DNA from: Methanosarcinales archaeon
GTDB taxonomy: Archaea; Halobacteriota; Methanosarcinia; Methanosarcinales; Methanogasteraceae
NCBI GenBank assembly: GCA_030605805.1
Contig: JAUWHQ010000174.1
Location: forward strand, 1-7,014
DNA length: 7,014 nucleotides
Reading direction: 5' to 3'
Each line of letters starts with the position of its first letter. Position 1 is the first letter of the stretch. This document shows positions 4,985 through 7,014 of this stretch, piece after piece. Position numbers and translations under genes: made by a program. The notes below the pieces were generated by a model. It searched no databases. It was not told where the DNA came from and saw only the letters and a list, made by a program, of their open reading frames with translations.

Positions 4985-7014
4985 ATGGATAACTTATTAT
5001 ATCTTGCACCTGCTGCCGGAATTATCAGTCTGGTATTTGCAGGTCTGTTCGCACGTCTCGTCCTGAAGCAGCCGACTGGTACGAAGGAGATGCAGGAGAT
5101 CGCATCGGCGATTCAGGAGGGTGCGATGGCGTATCTGAACCGGCAGTATAAAACGGTCGCGATCGTTGCGATCATACTGGCTGCTGCGATCTTTGTCCTG
5201 CTTGATGACGGAACAAAGATTGCGGCAGGGTTCCTCGCCGGTGCGGTAGCATCTGCTGCCGCGGGATATATCGGCATGAACGTCTCGGTTCGCGCAAACG
5301 TTAGAACCGCGAATGCCGCAAAAGGCGGAGTTGAGAAAGCACTCACCCTTGCATTCAGGGGCGGCGCGGTGACCGGGCTTGCCGTGGTCGGTCTTGCACT
5401 GCTCGGCACCAGCGGGTTCTACATATTATTCGGAGGGGTTCCGGAGAATGCCCACCTGATCATCGGTTTTGCGTTTGGTGCGAGCCTGATCAGCCTCTTT
5501 GCACGGGTCGGAGGCGGCATCTACACAAAGGCGGCGGATGTCGGGGCGGATCTCGTCGGCAAGGTGGAAGCAGGCATCCCTGAGGACGATCCGAGAAATG
5601 CGGCAGTGATCGCTGATAACGTCGGGGACAACGTAGGGGATTGCGCGGGAATGGGTGCAGACCTCTTCGAGACGTATGTTGTGACCGCGCTTGCCGCAAT
5701 GCTTCTTGGTGCGATCGTGATCGACAAGTACCCAAACGCTGTCACATACCCACTGATGCTCGGAGCGGCTGCGATCGTAGCCTCGATCATCGCGGTCTTC
5801 TGTGTCAGGCTCGGCAAGGATGGGAAGATCATGCGTGCGCTGTACAAGGGTGTTGCAGCCGCCGCATTGATCAGCATAGTGGCGTTCTATTTCATCACCG
5901 ACATGCTGATGGATGGCGATATCAGATTCTTTTATGCGACATTAGTCGGGATCGTGATCATGGTTTTGATCGTGATCATCACCGAATACTACACATCAGT
6001 CAATTTCAGACCCGTAAAGACAGTTGCTCGTGCATCAGAGACCGGCGCAGGCACAAACATCATCTCGGGGCTGGCTGTCGGTCTTGAAAGCACTGTAATG
6101 CCAGTGATCGTGATCTGTGCCGGTATACTGGTCTCATTCATCGTGGTTGGTGGAATAGAGGATGCAGCCATCGGCGTGTACGGTATCGCTCTGGCGGCAA
6201 TCGCGATGCTCTCGACGACAGGGATCATCGTTGCACTCGATTCGTACGGACCGATCACAGACAACGCAGGGGGCATCGCAGAGATGGCTGCGCTTCCATC
6301 GAGCACCAGGGATGTGACCGATCAACTCGATGCCGTCGGAAACACCACGAAAGCGGTGACCAAAGGTTATGCGGTCGGATCAGCCGCTCTCGGAGCGCTC
6401 GCACTCTTTGCGGATTACAGGCACCAGGTGGGTCTTGTTGACGCTGGTGCGCTCGGTCTTGATAACCCAGTGGTGTTAGTCGGGCTCTTCATCGGCGGGC
6501 TCCTCCCGTTCCTCTTCAGTGCTGTTACGATGAATGCGGTCAGTAAAGCCGCTTTCGAGATCGTGGAAGAAGTGCGAAGGCAGTTTCGGGAGATTCCAGG
6601 TATCATGGAAGGAACCACAAAACCGGAGTACGGGAAGGCTGTGGATATCGTGACAAAGGCTGCTATCAGGGAAATGGTGATTCCGGGCATTCTTGCGATC
6701 GGTGTGCCGTTTGCTGTCGGCATCGTGCTTGGTCCGGTTGCGCTCGGCGGGCTGCTGATCGGGATCATCGTTGTCGGGCTCTTAATGGCGCTATTCATGG
6801 CAAACAGCGGCGCTGCATGGGACAACGCAAAGAAACTGATCGAGGACGGTGCACATGGCGGCAAGGGCTCTGACGCACACAAGGCGGCAGTAGTCGGCGA
6901 CACCGTTGGCGATCCGTTCAAGGACACCTCAGGACCAGCGTTAAACCCGTTGATCAAGGTGGTGAACATCATCGCGATACTCTTCGCCGGGCTCTTCATG
7001 CGAGGCGGGCTGAT
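4985..7014 (+). CDS. hppA: Membrane-bound ion-translocating pyrophosphatase, K+-independent type (3' end outside window)
   Basis: This integral membrane enzyme hydrolyses pyrophosphate and pumps ions, most likely protons, across the cytoplasmic membrane. The frame is open for 676 codons to the window edge. Family members are roughly 670-770 residues, so only the extreme C-terminus is missing. Visible motifs: GGGIYTKAADVGADLVGKVE from about residue 176; EDDPRN at 200-205; the pyrophosphate/Mg signature DNVGDNVGDCAGMGADLFE at 211-229 with D211, D215 and D219; GNTTKAVTKG at 452-461; WDNAKK at 612-617; and GDTVGDPFKDTSGPALNP at 638-655 with D639, D643, K646 and D647. Many Ala/Gly/Ile/Val-rich membrane helices lie between these loops. 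K456 together with T459 matches the signature of K+-independent enzymes, in which lysine replaces the potassium ion; K+-dependent homologues have alanine at the lysine position. From the family, K+-independent enzymes are H+ pumps. The start has a good ribosome binding site. The gene follows alaS after 591 bases with its own promoter. Confidence 0.95.
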   Translation, partial: MDNLLYLAPAAGIISLVFAGLFARLVLKQPTGTKEMQEIASAIQEGAMAYLNRQYKTVAIVAIILAAAIFVLLDDGTKIAAGFLAGAVASAAAGYIGMNVSVRANVRTANAAKGGVEKALTLAFRGGAVTGLAVVGLALLGTSGFYILFGGVPENAHLIIGFAFGASLISLFARVGGGIYTKAADVGADLVGKVEAGIPEDDPRNAAVIADNVGDNVGDCAGMGADLFETYVVTALAAMLLGAIVIDKYPNAVTYPLMLGAAAIVASIIAVFCVRLGKDGKIMRALYKGVAAAALISIVAFYFITDMLMDGDIRFFYATLVGIVIMVLIVIITEYYTSVNFRPVKTVARASETGAGTNIISGLAVGLESTVMPVIVICAGILVSFIVVGGIEDAAIGVYGIALAAIAMLSTTGIIVALDSYGPITDNAGGIAEMAALPSSTRDVTDQLDAVGNTTKAVTKGYAVGSAALGALALFADYRHQVGLVDAGALGLDNPVVLVGLFIGGLLPFLFSAVTMNAVSKAAFEIVEEVRRQFREIPGIMEGTTKPEYGKAVDIVTKAAIREMVIPGILAIGVPFAVGIVLGPVALGGLLIGIIVVGLLMALFMANSGAAWDNAKKLIEDGAHGGKGSDAHKAAVVGDTVGDPFKDTSGPALNPLIKVVNIIAILFAGLFMRGGL

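Noticed and set aside
4788..5009. Minus-strand frame of 73 residues with a hydrophobic start, overlapping the hppA start
   Set aside because: The hydrophobic start arises from the antisense of the AT-rich hppA promoter and leader; the remainder has no recognised motif.
6415..6999. Minus-strand open frame of 194 residues opposite hppA
   Set aside because: It is Ser/Thr/Pro/Ala-rich with no motif, and it lies exactly antisense to conserved pyrophosphatase motifs.

Overview
The window reads as chromosomal DNA of a euryarchaeon, most plausibly a methanogen or methane-oxidising relative. This rests on an alanyl-tRNA synthetase of the archaeal architecture (about 926 residues, N-terminal Cys4 motif, C-terminal Gly-rich C-Ala region), archaeal-style TATA elements upstream of genes, and an ArsM of the kind common in methanogens. 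The species cannot be named from sequence alone. I see no tRNA, rRNA, insertion sequence or CRISPR array.

Layout. (1) 25-1113, plus strand: an arsenic detoxification pair, the As(III) S-adenosylmethionine methyltransferase ArsM, followed 9 bases later by a 106-residue Cys-containing protein with one C-terminal membrane helix. That protein may be a fusion left by an internal deletion. (2) 1108-1422, minus strand: a short convergent reading frame (73 residues, His/Asn-rich start) whose stop abuts the stop of the previous gene. Its presumed promoter carries a good archaeal TATA box flanked by two related palindromes containing TCGATTRATCGA, 54 bp apart. This is the most unusual structure in the window and looks like a regulated promoter with paired operators. 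(3) 1423-4393: a short upstream region with a TATA element, then alaS. (4) 4394-4984: about 590 bases without a convincing large gene; it holds one weak Cys/His-rich small frame on the minus strand and the promoter of the next gene. (5) 4985 to the window edge: a membrane-bound ion-pumping pyrophosphatase, nearly complete, with the sequence signature of the K+-independent (proton-pumping) class.

How they fit together. ArsM and its downstream partner form a translationally coupled arsenic module. alaS and hppA are housekeeping genes on the same strand with separate promoters. A loose functional link exists, because aminoacylation by AlaRS releases pyrophosphate and HppA hydrolyses pyrophosphate to energise the membrane, but the 590-base gap argues against an operon.
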